A stretch of 8,508 bases of DNA from Planctomycetota bacterium (GTDB taxonomy: Bacteria > Planctomycetota > Phycisphaerae > Phycisphaerales > SM1A02): assembly GCA_003671065.1 (NCBI GenBank), contig QWPU01000120.1, positions 1-8,508 on the forward strand, given 5' to 3'. Below, piece by piece: positions 1 to 6,496 of the stretch. The notes below the pieces were generated by a model, which saw only the letters and a list, made by a program, of their open reading frames with translations, made no database searches and was not told the origin of the DNA. The position numbers were made by a program, and so were the translations under genes. How positions within the stretch are numbered: position 1 is the first letter of the stretch; every line of letters starts with the position of its first letter.

Positions 1-1
1 G

Positions 2-100
2 GATTACCGCGGCATCACATACTGCGCGATGTACTGGCACTTCCTCGATGCGATCTGGATTGTGATGTACGCGACCCTGTGGCTCGGCTCACGCCGGTAG
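2..100 (+). CDS. ctaE: Cytochrome c oxidase subunit III, C-terminal end (partial)
   Basis: Only the last 32 codons are inside the window, in the frame starting at base 2 and ending in TAG at 98-100. They include YCAMYWHFLDAIWIVMYATL, matching the final transmembrane helix of haem-copper oxidase subunit III, where a Y-W-H-F-x-D-x-x-W signature is nearly invariant, followed by a short polar tail (GSRR). Subunit III is a membrane protein of the aa3-type oxidase that supports stable oxygen reduction and proton uptake by subunit I. Finding it next to haem A synthesis genes (ctaB, ctaA) fits a cytochrome oxidase locus extending to the left of the window. The call rests on one short but highly characteristic segment. 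The symbol follows the cta naming of the neighbours; coxC is a synonym. Confidence 0.88.
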   Translation, partial: DYRGITYCAMYWHFLDAIWIVMYATLWLGSRR

Positions 101-141
101 GCGACGCGCATCGGGACCAGCTGCGTAAGACCGACCTCCAA

Positions 142-214
142 CCGCCGCTGCCGAAAAACCAAGCCGCCGCTGCCGAAAAACCAAGCCGCCGCTGCCGAAA
201 AACCAAGCCGCCGC
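142..214. repeat. 22-bp tandem repeat, about 3.3 copies
   Basis: Three perfect 22-bp units occupy 142-163, 164-185 and 186-207, each made of CCGCCGCTGCCG followed by AAAAACCAAG. A fourth begins at 208 and breaks off after CCGCCGC at 214. The period is not a multiple of three, so it would shift reading frame with each copy, which argues against a coding repeat. A lone ten-base match to the core (CTGCCGAAAA) occurs at 321-330. On the minus strand each unit presents a GC-rich block followed by TGGTTTTT. There are no unique spacers between units, so it is not a CRISPR array. It may be a variable-number locus or a terminator-associated repeat. Confidence 0.9.
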
Positions 215-240
215 AGTCGGGGTTACCCAACGCGGCGGCT
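193..240 (-). terminator. Putative intrinsic terminator of the ctaB-DUF3179 operon
   Basis: Bases 206-214 (AGCCGCCGC) and 232-240 (GCGGCGGCT) are perfect reverse complements, giving a 9-bp GC-rich stem. Its 17-nt loop can form a further GGG/CCC pairing (220-222 with 226-228). Read on the minus strand, the stem is followed directly by TGGTTTTT, a U-tract three bases after the stem, as in an intrinsic terminator. The left arm and U-tract are supplied by the 22-bp repeat, so two more GC block plus T5 units follow downstream. It lies about 350 bp beyond the DUF3179 stop codon, so the transcript would carry a long 3' untranslated region. On the plus strand no U-tract follows, so it is a poor terminator for subunit III. 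Confidence 0.5.
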
Positions 241-365
241 AGTGCCGATCTAATCTGTTTTGCCGATCCAACGCATCACCCAATCAACCCGGCGCGTGAA
301 ACGATCTCGTCTTGCTTGTTCTGCCGAAAACTTGCCAGACTTCTGGTGAACCCCATATGTCTTGG

Positions 366-452
366 TCGGTCAGTTGAATTGAGCCCCAGAATGCTCAACT
401 CGTACTCGACGCTTGGTACACCGTTAAGCACCAACCGTCGAGCCCTGACCGA
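366..452. other. Nested inverted repeats forming a predicted three-way junction
   Basis: Hand pairing gives three stems in a compact nested order. The closing stem is TCGGTCAG (366-373) with CTGACCGA (445-452), 8 perfect pairs. The second is TTGAGC (379-384) with GCTCAA (393-398), 6 pairs and an 8-nt loop. The third is CTCGACG plus TTGGT (405-411, 413-417) with ACCAA plus CGTCGAG (430-434, 436-442), 12 pairs interrupted by one C/C mismatch, with a 12-nt loop. Junction strands are only 2 to 6 nt. TTGG (362-365) could also pair with CCAA (459-462) beyond a small bulge. All pairs are Watson-Crick, so strand cannot be decided from folding; the minus strand would put it in the 3' region of the ctaB-DUF3179 transcript, upstream of the putative terminator. 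It matches no RNA family I recognise. Confidence 0.45.
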
Positions 453-587
453 TTTCTGCCAAACACCATCGTGCTGAGAATGTCACTTCACAACTATTCA
501 TGCGTGAACGGCGGCGAGGCGCGTGCTCGTGTTACGAATTTTTTGGAAAATAGATCAGATGGTGTCTGCCTCGCGGCTCTCGCACCG

Positions 588-1733
588 TCAGGGCGTGTTC
601 GAAACACGCACGCATGGTTCGCGCGGCTCGAGAATCGCCTTCGCAGCGAAGTAGAGGCACGGCACGCTCAGGAGCGGCTGACCATCAACGCGGCTGATGC
701 GAGCCACAGCGGGGGCGTTGGGGATCTCGAGTTTGAGCTCTGTCCCTTCGACCCGCACAATCACCGCTCGATCTGAGTTGATTGCGGAGAGGTAATCCTC
801 CACCGCGAGCAGCGACCACTTTCCACCAAGCCACAGCGCAAGCATCGGACTCTTGAGGCGCACTCCATCGCGCGCTAGTTCCTCTTCGCTGGGCAGCGGC
901 GCGGTTGGGCTCTCCAGCTGCGGCTGGATCAGGTAGCGCGCGTAGGTGATCTCTTTCATGCGGCGAATCATCCCCGCGTCGCGATCGGACACGGTCGTGT
1001 CAGGATGCGTTGCAAGCCAATCCGCCCAAGTCGTGATGCAGACATTGGGAAGCGCGACGAGCTGCGTGGAGCTCGTTGCGAGCGGACCAGAAATCGCGCG
1101 GCGTTCCAGTTGCAGAAACAGGCTCGGCGCGTGCGTGGCAGTTGCGGCCGCGTTCGCAGCCTTGTCGTAGAACACAAGGTTCGAATCGCACAGGAGCCCG
1201 CTCACTTCGAAGAGCCGATCCGTGCCTTCAACCCGCCGCTCAAACACAATGACGCAATCACACAGCGGCGAATAGGTTGCCACCACCGCAACGCCATTGA
1301 CGGTGTCATTGACGACTTCATGCACATTGAGCATGGTCAGGGGCCACGCGTGCGCATGACCATTGACGACGATCCCCGCCACGCGATCCGTCGTCACGAC
1401 ATACTTCGGGCGATTCGTTTCGTTGTAGATCGCCATGTCGCGACCGAAGATGTGCAGCGGATTGTCGAGCGACGGAAGAAATCCGCGCGGATGGCCCGAG
1501 CCGTTGAGTTGCGTGCGATCGATGGTGAGATTCGAGAGATTGAAGCCGTAGCTCTCGAGGTTGGTTCCGTCGCCAATCGGACGGCGGCCGAGCGTGACTC
1601 CAAGCAGACTCCACACGAGCACGAGCACGACGAGAAACGCGGCCAACGCGATCACCCATCCGCCGCCACGGAATGTCAGCGTGGGCGAACCGATGGGCGC
1701 GTCGCTCGCTCCTTTGTTGGGACTGTCACTCAT
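588..1733 (-). CDS. DUF3179 membrane-anchored protein
   Basis: 381 aa. Residues 26-49 form one hydrophobic helix after a short hydrophilic N-terminus, so the bulk of the protein probably lies outside the cytoplasmic membrane. Residues 117-240 show the DUF3179 pattern: a VNGHAHAWPL strand, NVHEVVNDTVNG (136-147), TYSPLCDCVIVF (153-164), VSGLLCDSNLVFYD (177-190) and TTWADWLATHPDT (234-246). The C-terminal part (about 290-370) also matches the usual domain length, so it looks complete. Many family members have Y-C-P-L-C-G here; this one has Ser in place of the first Cys and instead a C158-x-C160 pair. The ATG shares ATGA with the ctaB stop and has a GAAGG Shine-Dalgarno 7 nt upstream (1741-1745), supporting this start and translational coupling. 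The family has no established biochemical function that I know of. Its place suggests a role in oxidase biogenesis, but that is inference. Confidence 0.88.
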   Translation of the reverse strand: MSDSPNKGASDAPIGSPTLTFRGGGWVIALAAFLVVLVLVWSLLGVTLGRRPIGDGTNLESYGFNLSNLTIDRTQLNGSGHPRGFLPSLDNPLHIFGRDMAIYNETNRPKYVVTTDRVAGIVVNGHAHAWPLTMLNVHEVVNDTVNGVAVVATYSPLCDCVIVFERRVEGTDRLFEVSGLLCDSNLVFYDKAANAAATATHAPSLFLQLERRAISGPLATSSTQLVALPNVCITTWADWLATHPDTTVSDRDAGMIRRMKEITYARYLIQPQLESPTAPLPSEEELARDGVRLKSPMLALWLGGKWSLLAVEDYLSAINSDRAVIVRVEGTELKLEIPNAPAVARISRVDGQPLLSVPCLYFAAKAILEPREPCVRVSNTP

Positions 1734-2737
1734 GGCGTCGCCTTCAGCGGCTCGGGAATCGTCTGAACAGTCGCATCGCCTCGTCCACGGAAGAACGCTT
1801 CGAGGGTCACAGGTCCGCGATCGAGCGTCATCGCAAGCAGCACGACGGGCAAGTAGGTGATGCTTCCAAGAAACACGCGTCGCGCGGTTCTGTCATCGCG
1901 CTTGCGATAGAACTCAACGCTCAGCGCGACAAACCCGAGGCCTGCCGCAAGCGTCACGACCGCGCTCCAAATGCCTGCGAGTCCAAGCAGCGTGACGCTC
2001 AGACCGAGTGGAATGAGCGGCAGCGTGGTGAGTAACACCACTTGCGCAGTGAGTTCGCCAGTCGTGTCGCGCACTGGAAGCATGGCGTGACCGCCGCGTG
2101 CGTAATCTTCGCGATACATCCACGCGAGCGCAAGAAAGTGCGGGATTTGCCACACAAACAGCAAGCCGCCGAGCAGCCACGCGCCTTGATCCATACGACC
2201 CGTGACCGCAGTCCAACCGATGACGGGCGGGATCGCGCCGCAGATCGCGCCGATGATCGTGTTGAATGTCGTGAGTGGTTTCAGCGGCGTGTAGAGCAGC
2301 GCATAAAGCAAAATGTTGAACGCAGCGAGCGCAGCGGGCAGCAATCCGACGGTGTCGGCGAGAACTGCGGAGCCTGCGTAGCCCGTGATGAGCGCAACCG
2401 TGAACACTGTCGCGGGGCCGATTTGTTGTGCGGGAAGCGGTCGACCGCGCGTGCGCAGCATGAGCCCATCGCGTCGGCGTTCGAAGAGTTGATTCAAGAG
2501 CGAAGCGCTGGCCGCAGCGAGCGCGGTTCCAAGCGTCGTCCAACCGAGGATGCGCCACGGGATCGGTCCAGCAGATGCGAGCGCGCAGCCAACGGCGGTG
2601 GTCACGAGCACCATTGCGTTGAGTCGAGCTTTCGTGAGTTCAGCCCAGATTCCAAGCACCGAGTGCGCCCGCGGAGTCACTGGCCCTCGCATGTCTGCCG
2701 CGATGTCTGCAATATGGTCGGAAAGCTCGGTGGTCAT
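1730..2737 (-). CDS. ctaB: Protohaem IX farnesyltransferase (haem O synthase)
   Basis: 335 aa, a multi-span UbiA-superfamily prenyltransferase that attaches a farnesyl group to the 2-vinyl of haem B to make haem O, the precursor of haem A. Visible signatures are the entry helix ELTKARLNAMVLVTTAVG (33-50), the first acidic motif N82-x3-E86-x3-D90 followed by MLRTRGRPLPA (93-103), YTPLKPLTTFNTIIGAICGA (149-168), WQIPHFLALAW (196-206) and the second motif YREDYARGGHAMLPV (208-222). The first acidic motif has Glu at a position that is often Asp, a conservative change. It is the first gene of a two-gene minus-strand unit, its TGA overlapping the ATG of the DUF3179 gene. The start has only a weak, distant AGGA. 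The acidic N-terminal tail before residue 25 is ordinary for the family. It diverges from ctaA, whose product uses haem O. Confidence 0.95.
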   Translation of the reverse strand: MTTELSDHIADIAADMRGPVTPRAHSVLGIWAELTKARLNAMVLVTTAVGCALASAGPIPWRILGWTTLGTALAAASASLLNQLFERRRDGLMLRTRGRPLPAQQIGPATVFTVALITGYAGSAVLADTVGLLPAALAAFNILLYALLYTPLKPLTTFNTIIGAICGAIPPVIGWTAVTGRMDQGAWLLGGLLFVWQIPHFLALAWMYREDYARGGHAMLPVRDTTGELTAQVVLLTTLPLIPLGLSVTLLGLAGIWSAVVTLAAGLGFVALSVEFYRKRDDRTARRVFLGSITYLPVVLLAMTLDRGPVTLEAFFRGRGDATVQTIPEPLKATP

Positions 2738-2783
2738 CGTGTTGGACGCGAAATCCTACCATAGGCTGCAAGAGGACTTATTT
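2738..2783. promoter_or_regulatory. Divergent ctaB/ctaA intergenic region
   Basis: Only 46 bp separate the two ATGs, so both promoters must lie here or overlap the coding regions. I could not find a well-spaced -35/-10 pair for either direction: TTGGAC (2742-2747) is present on the plus strand, but the nearest -10-like hexamers are 9 or 14 bp away. A clear Shine-Dalgarno for ctaA, AGAGGA at 2771-2776, sits 7 nt before its ATG. Confidence 0.55.
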
Positions 2784-4154
2784 ATGCAAACGCTGTCGCT
2801 CCCCGCGCTCCTCGCGCTTTTTCTTGTTGGTGCCGCACTCATCGTCGTGATTGCGTCGCGAATCAGGACTATTCACCTTGCGCTTGGTTTCGCGACCACC
2901 GCGCTCATGTGGGTGCTTGCCTACATCGCGCTGCTTGCGCCAGGACTGTGGATTGGCGAAGCGCTATTTGTGGCGACGCTCGCGGTGGTGGTCGCGTTTG
3001 GCGCACTTGCTCGTCGCGCAGGTGCGGTGCCGTTCAAGGTTGGACTCGTGAGCGCGTTTGCGAATTTGCTTGTGCTCGGCGCGTTCTTGCGTGGAGGTGA
3101 TTCGCAATGGACTCCCGTGATCTACGCGATCGGATTATTCGCTGCGAGCGGGGGACTTGCGTGGCTCGGTGGCAGACTTGCTCTGCGTGCGCGGCCGCTG
3201 CAGTTGCCTACGAATAGCAGTCTTTTTGCAGTGGTCGCGGCGCTCACTGTCTTCATCTTGCTCATCACAGGTGGACTAGTCACAGGTCTCGAGAGCGGTC
3301 TAACAGTACCTGATTGGCCCAACTCGTTTGGTCACAACATGCTGCTCTATCCGATCAGCGAAATGACGGGCGGCATTAAGTACGAGCACGCGCATCGCCT
3401 CTTTGGCATGTTGGTGGGAACCACTGCGTTGGTATTGGTGACGGTTGTCGTCCGTGATGATCGACGCGCGTCGGTGCGTGCTGCTGCGGTTGCGTTTCTC
3501 GTCATCGTCTGCGTGCAAGGATTGCTCGGCGGACTTCGCGTGACGGGAACACTCACCAACGCAACAAGTGGCGCGGAACTTTCACCAAGCACGCTGCTTG
3601 CGATCGTGCATGGCATGTTTGGGCAGATCGTGTTTGCAGTCGCGTGCGTCATTGCGTGCGTTACGAGCGCGAAGTGGAAAGACGCGATTCCTGGGGCAAA
3701 CATCCAGGATGCGCAGCGCTTGCGCACATTGCCAGTGCTGCTTGCTGCCGCCTTGCTCGGGCAACTTTTCCTCGGCGCATCCTATCGACACTTGCAAATT
3801 CCGCCGCTTGATGGCGCTCCTGCAGTGCATCCTGCGTGGCCAATATGGGGTCACATCGCGGGTGCGTGTGTGATTCTTGTGCTCGCAGTCATCACTGGCG
3901 CGCACGCGTCAAGCCGCGCGCGCGAGATCAAACCAGTGCGCATTCTCGGCAAGGGACTCGTGCACACAGTGGGACTACAAGTCGTGCTTGGGATCGCGGC
4001 GCTTGTCGTCGTCATCATTCGTGCGGATGAAAATATTCCGAACTACGAAGTGTTGGTGACGACTGCGCATCAAGCGCTCGGCGCGTTGTTGCTTGCGATG
4101 GTGTGCATGTTGGCGGTGCTGTCGCGACGATTGATCGCGTCGCCGATCACTTGA
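2784..4154 (+). CDS. ctaA: Haem A synthase (COX15/CtaA family) with N-terminal extension
   Basis: 456 aa from the ATG at 2784, chosen because AGAGGA lies 7 nt upstream; the same frame is open back to 2550 but that part is antisense to ctaB. The product oxidises the haem O C8 methyl to a formyl group, giving haem A. The conserved core is residues 146-450 with about eight membrane helices: GGLVTGLESGLTVPDWP (163-179), the E-x-x-H-R motif with H204 (201-205), H276 in IVHGMFGQ, H357 in WGHIAGA and H429 in TTAHQALGA, the four candidate haem-ligand histidines. Residues 1-135 add about five further hydrophobic segments (roughly 5-24, 32-52, 56-74, 86-102, 110-131) that ordinary CtaA proteins of 300-360 aa lack. 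It diverges from ctaB and its last 8 bases overlap the end of the convergent downstream gene. Confidence 0.93.
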   Translation: MQTLSLPALLALFLVGAALIVVIASRIRTIHLALGFATTALMWVLAYIALLAPGLWIGEALFVATLAVVVAFGALARRAGAVPFKVGLVSAFANLLVLGAFLRGGDSQWTPVIYAIGLFAASGGLAWLGGRLALRARPLQLPTNSSLFAVVAALTVFILLITGGLVTGLESGLTVPDWPNSFGHNMLLYPISEMTGGIKYEHAHRLFGMLVGTTALVLVTVVVRDDRRASVRAAAVAFLVIVCVQGLLGGLRVTGTLTNATSGAELSPSTLLAIVHGMFGQIVFAVACVIACVTSAKWKDAIPGANIQDAQRLRTLPVLLAAALLGQLFLGASYRHLQIPPLDGAPAVHPAWPIWGHIAGACVILVLAVITGAHASSRAREIKPVRILGKGLVHTVGLQVVLGIAALVVVIIRADENIPNYEVLVTTAHQALGALLLAMVCMLAVLSRRLIASPIT

Positions 4155-4159
4155 GTGAT
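4146..4159. other. Palindromic overlap of two convergent stop codons
   Basis: The sequence ATCACT-TG-AGTGAT is a perfect 6-bp inverted repeat with a 2-bp centre. It contains the TGA of ctaA (4152-4154, +) and the TGA of the DUF1573/toroid gene (4147-4149, -), so the genes overlap tail-to-tail by 8 bp. No U-tract or larger stem follows in either direction, so no intrinsic terminator is seen and read-through antisense transcripts are likely. Confidence 0.8.
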
Positions 4160-6441
4160 GGCGCCGGCTTCAGCGCTTCTTCAAGCGCAAGCACCGCGTA
4201 AATCGTTGCGAGCGTTTCATTCGATTCTTCCCAGCGATCTGATTCGTTTTTCCACGAGCCGTTGGCGCGTTGGCGCGTGACGAGCGCGTTGATGAGTTCG
4301 CTTCTCCACTCATGCGAACGACCCGTGTTGTCGTGGATCGACGCGAGTCCCGACGCTTGCAACGCACGACTCATCGCGTGGATGTAATAGAAATAGCCTT
4401 GCTGTCCAAGCCCTGGATTCTCGAGGAAAGTGAAGTGCGCGCCGATCCATTCAAGCGCATCCTGCACGCGCGGATCTGCTGGCGAAAGACCCGCGTAGAG
4501 CAAGCTCTTGAATCCCGCGTATGTCATCGAACCGTAACTTCGTAAACTCTTCGTCGTCATCTTCTCACCGAAGCGACCTTCACCAGCCGCGTCGCTTGCG
4601 AAACTCTCGCCGCCATTGGCGGGCGTGTAGACAAAACCACCATCATTCGCGCCGTTTTCGGCCCATTTCGCAGGATTCGTAGCACTGCGATTCTGCGTGC
4701 GGCTGATGAAAGCGACCGCGCGTTCAAACGCCGGATCATCATGCGACACGCCTGCATCGTGCATTGCGTCAAGCATCATCTGCGTGTTCGAAAGATCAGG
4801 CCGCTTGCTGTTGCCGTAGCCCGCGCCGCCAAACCAATCTTTCGATGGATCGATTCCTTCAGCGTCATCCCATTGATTCTCACGCAGCCACGCGATCGCG
4901 CGCGTCGTTGCGGCAGTCGCATCAGCATCGCCCACTGTTGCAAGTCCGCTTGCGATCGCGCTCATCACATAGTTTCCGAGACCACCATTGACAACCGCGT
5001 CCGTCTCTGCGGCATTCGAAAGCACTGCAAGAATCGCGCTCTTTGCTTGCAGTTGCGCGCGTGCATCACTCGCTTCACCTAACTGCGCGAAGGCCTTCAA
5101 CGCCATCGCCGTCACCGCCACGCTCGCGGCGCGTTGACGCGGTTGCATATCTGTCGGTGTGACTTCCGTGCCCTCGAACCACTTGCCATTCGCGCTCTGC
5201 GTGCGTGCAAGTTCAGCAAGCCCGCGATCAATCGCAAGGCGTGCGGCGTTGTATGTTTCTTCAGTCATCGCAAGATCAGTTGCGCGCGTGGCAATGCGCA
5301 ACACCGCGATCGGCGGCGCGCTGCGCACGGAACCATCATGCGCAAACGGCGCGAGCGTCGTCAGTTTCTTCTCATCAATGCGCGAGTCAAGCGTCAGCGG
5401 CGTCGTCGATGTCGCAGCGGCACGCACCGTTCCATACAGCCACAAATCAGCAGCTTTCGCGCCCGAAGTGAACTGGCACGGAAACAGAAACACACCATTC
5501 GGAAGCGACACATTCGTGAAGCGCACCTTCACCATGAGCGAGTCGCCATCAGAGCGTTGCTCGAGCAACTCGGTCTTCGCTGCTGGATTCAAACTCGTCA
5601 CACCACTAACGCGCGCGGCCGCCATGTGCTTGATCTCAATCTCAAATTCACTACTCGCGCCTTTCGCACTGAGCCCCACATTCTCGCGATACTCCGCAAA
5701 GTTCAGCGCAGGTGCAATGCGCGTCGTCTCATGACGCACGCGCAAATCAAGCACAGGGCACTTCGGATGATCGGTCTCAACAATCAGAAACGGCGGCACT
5801 TTCGCGCTCGCGCTTGGAGTGAAGTCGTAGCGCACCACTTGACGCGCCGCCGCAACCATCGGCTTTCCATCCGCGGTGAGCGCGGGCTTTCCCGCAACAC
5901 TGAGCACCATGAACGGCGTGCCATCAGCAGCACTCAGTTCGAAAAACCCTTTCATGCGTTCAGGCGCAAGCGCATCAATGAACGCGGGATTCGCGCGCAC
6001 CGCGTACGCCGTTTCAGCATCAATACGCACCTTCAACACTTGGTTAAAGCCTTCGAACACCAGTTGCACTTGCGCGGTCTTGGGTCCAACTGAGTGCGGC
6101 GTCTTCATCGACATCGGCATCTCAAGCATGCCCTTCGCAGGAATCACTTTGCCTGTGACATCGACGCTCGTGCAGGTGCAACTCGGCTGCGCAATCTTGA
6201 TGGTGACGGGGCGGTCAAGCGGGTTGATGAGTTTGATCGTGGCCGACACCGTGACGCCAGGCTCAACGATGCCGAAGTTCACGCCTGGCGGATCAGCGAT
6301 GATCGGTCCCGTGTTGGCTTGCGCTGTTGCAACCGCTGGCGGAGTTTGCGCCGCGAGATCGCGCTGCATAAATGTTCCGAACAGAACTGCGGAAAGCAGA
6401 AGTGCGTGAAGCACGCGAAGTCGTCGCTCGAAAAGTATCAT
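4147..6441 (-). CDS. Secreted DUF1573 / squalene-cyclase-like toroid fusion protein
   Basis: 764 aa from the ATG at 6441; an in-frame ATG at 6510 exists, but the chosen start directly precedes a signal peptide (MILFERR, hydrophobic 9-24, likely cleavage near LAAQ at 29-32). Residues 45-140 match the DUF1573 Ig-like fold: NFGIVEPGVTVSATIKLIN (55-73), PSCTCTSVD (86-94) and a GxxxxP-type end strand. Residues 230-340 look like a second beta-rich domain. After a linker, 395-755 is an alpha/alpha-toroid of the prenyltransferase/squalene-oxidase repeat type: GLAELARTQSANGKW (407-421), DWFGGAGYGN (535-544), RPDLSNTQMMLDAM (547-560), YGSMTYAGFKSLLYAGL (636-652), NPGLGQQGYFYY (675-686) and RQRANGSW (723-730). 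The catalytic DxDD motif of true squalene-hopene cyclases is not seen, so I do not call it a cyclase. Role unknown; probably extracytoplasmic. It has no Shine-Dalgarno. Confidence 0.88.
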   Translation of the reverse strand: MILFERRLRVLHALLLSAVLFGTFMQRDLAAQTPPAVATAQANTGPIIADPPGVNFGIVEPGVTVSATIKLINPLDRPVTIKIAQPSCTCTSVDVTGKVIPAKGMLEMPMSMKTPHSVGPKTAQVQLVFEGFNQVLKVRIDAETAYAVRANPAFIDALAPERMKGFFELSAADGTPFMVLSVAGKPALTADGKPMVAAARQVVRYDFTPSASAKVPPFLIVETDHPKCPVLDLRVRHETTRIAPALNFAEYRENVGLSAKGASSEFEIEIKHMAAARVSGVTSLNPAAKTELLEQRSDGDSLMVKVRFTNVSLPNGVFLFPCQFTSGAKAADLWLYGTVRAAATSTTPLTLDSRIDEKKLTTLAPFAHDGSVRSAPPIAVLRIATRATDLAMTEETYNAARLAIDRGLAELARTQSANGKWFEGTEVTPTDMQPRQRAASVAVTAMALKAFAQLGEASDARAQLQAKSAILAVLSNAAETDAVVNGGLGNYVMSAIASGLATVGDADATAATTRAIAWLRENQWDDAEGIDPSKDWFGGAGYGNSKRPDLSNTQMMLDAMHDAGVSHDDPAFERAVAFISRTQNRSATNPAKWAENGANDGGFVYTPANGGESFASDAAGEGRFGEKMTTKSLRSYGSMTYAGFKSLLYAGLSPADPRVQDALEWIGAHFTFLENPGLGQQGYFYYIHAMSRALQASGLASIHDNTGRSHEWRSELINALVTRQRANGSWKNESDRWEESNETLATIYAVLALEEALKPAPSLK

Positions 6442-6445
6442 GGGC

Positions 6446-6492
6446 GCGAGTGTACGGTTGGCAATCGCGCTGGCTGCGTCCACTACACTCGC
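6446..6492. promoter_or_regulatory. Symmetric divergent promoter/operator with 9-bp inverted repeat
   Basis: GCGAGTGTA (6446-6454) and TACACTCGC (6484-6492) are perfect reverse complements 29 bp apart within the 55-bp spacer (6442-6496). Reading outward on either strand gives TACACT, then exactly 7 nt (CGCTCGC or CGCGCCC), then ATG. TACACT resembles a -10 box (TATAAT), and a start point about 7 nt downstream would coincide with the A of each ATG, so both mRNAs could be leaderless; neither gene has a Shine-Dalgarno, unlike most genes in the window. On the plus strand TTGGCA (6458-6463) is a possible -35 but at a long 20-bp spacing. The inverted repeat could equally be a regulator binding site. 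Confidence 0.5.
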
Positions 6493-6496
6493 TCGC

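Larger units (their letters stand above)
101..587. other. Gene-free convergent spacer
   Basis: This is 487 bp between two convergent genes, subunit III (+) and the DUF3179 gene (-). Reading frames here have no recognisable protein motif, and those that are open either run through the tandem repeat or lie antisense to the DUF3179 gene. Base composition is visibly less GC-rich than in the flanking genes from about 240 onward. It contains a 22-bp tandem repeat (142-214), a GC-rich hairpin (206-240) and a nested inverted-repeat cluster (366-452), each listed separately. Nothing convincing was seen in 470-587 apart from a 5-bp hairpin (487-491 with 504-508). Confidence 0.7.

Noticed and set aside
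142..214. CRISPR-like array
   Set aside because: The 22-bp units are directly adjacent with no spacers and no cas genes are near.
79..477. Plus-strand open frame of 132 codons after subunit III
   Set aside because: It starts inside the subunit III gene, runs through the frame-shifting tandem repeat and the inverted-repeat cluster, and shows no protein motif.
514..544. Plus-strand terminator for subunit III (weak hairpin 515-529 before a T6 run at 539-544)
   Set aside because: The stem is only 4 bp and about 9 nt separate it from the T-run; more than 400 bp from the stop codon.
471..776. Plus-strand open frame of 101 codons
   Set aside because: Most of it is antisense to the C-terminal part of the DUF3179 gene and it has no recognisable motif.
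1005..1766. Long antisense frames opposite the DUF3179 and ctaB genes (also 2042-2764)
   Set aside because: Arg/His-rich or low-complexity products typical of shadow frames in GC-rich DNA; the opposite strand encodes clear families.
2550..2783. Upstream in-frame extension of ctaA
   Set aside because: It is antisense to the 5' part of ctaB and hydrophilic; the ATG at 2784 has its own Shine-Dalgarno at correct spacing.
4147..5300. True squalene-hopene cyclase
   Set aside because: The toroid repeats are present but the catalytic DxDD motif is not seen and the protein carries a signal peptide and Ig-like domains.
5134..6093. 319-codon plus-strand frame
   Set aside because: Extremely Arg/His-rich and fully antisense to the DUF1573/toroid gene; a shadow frame.
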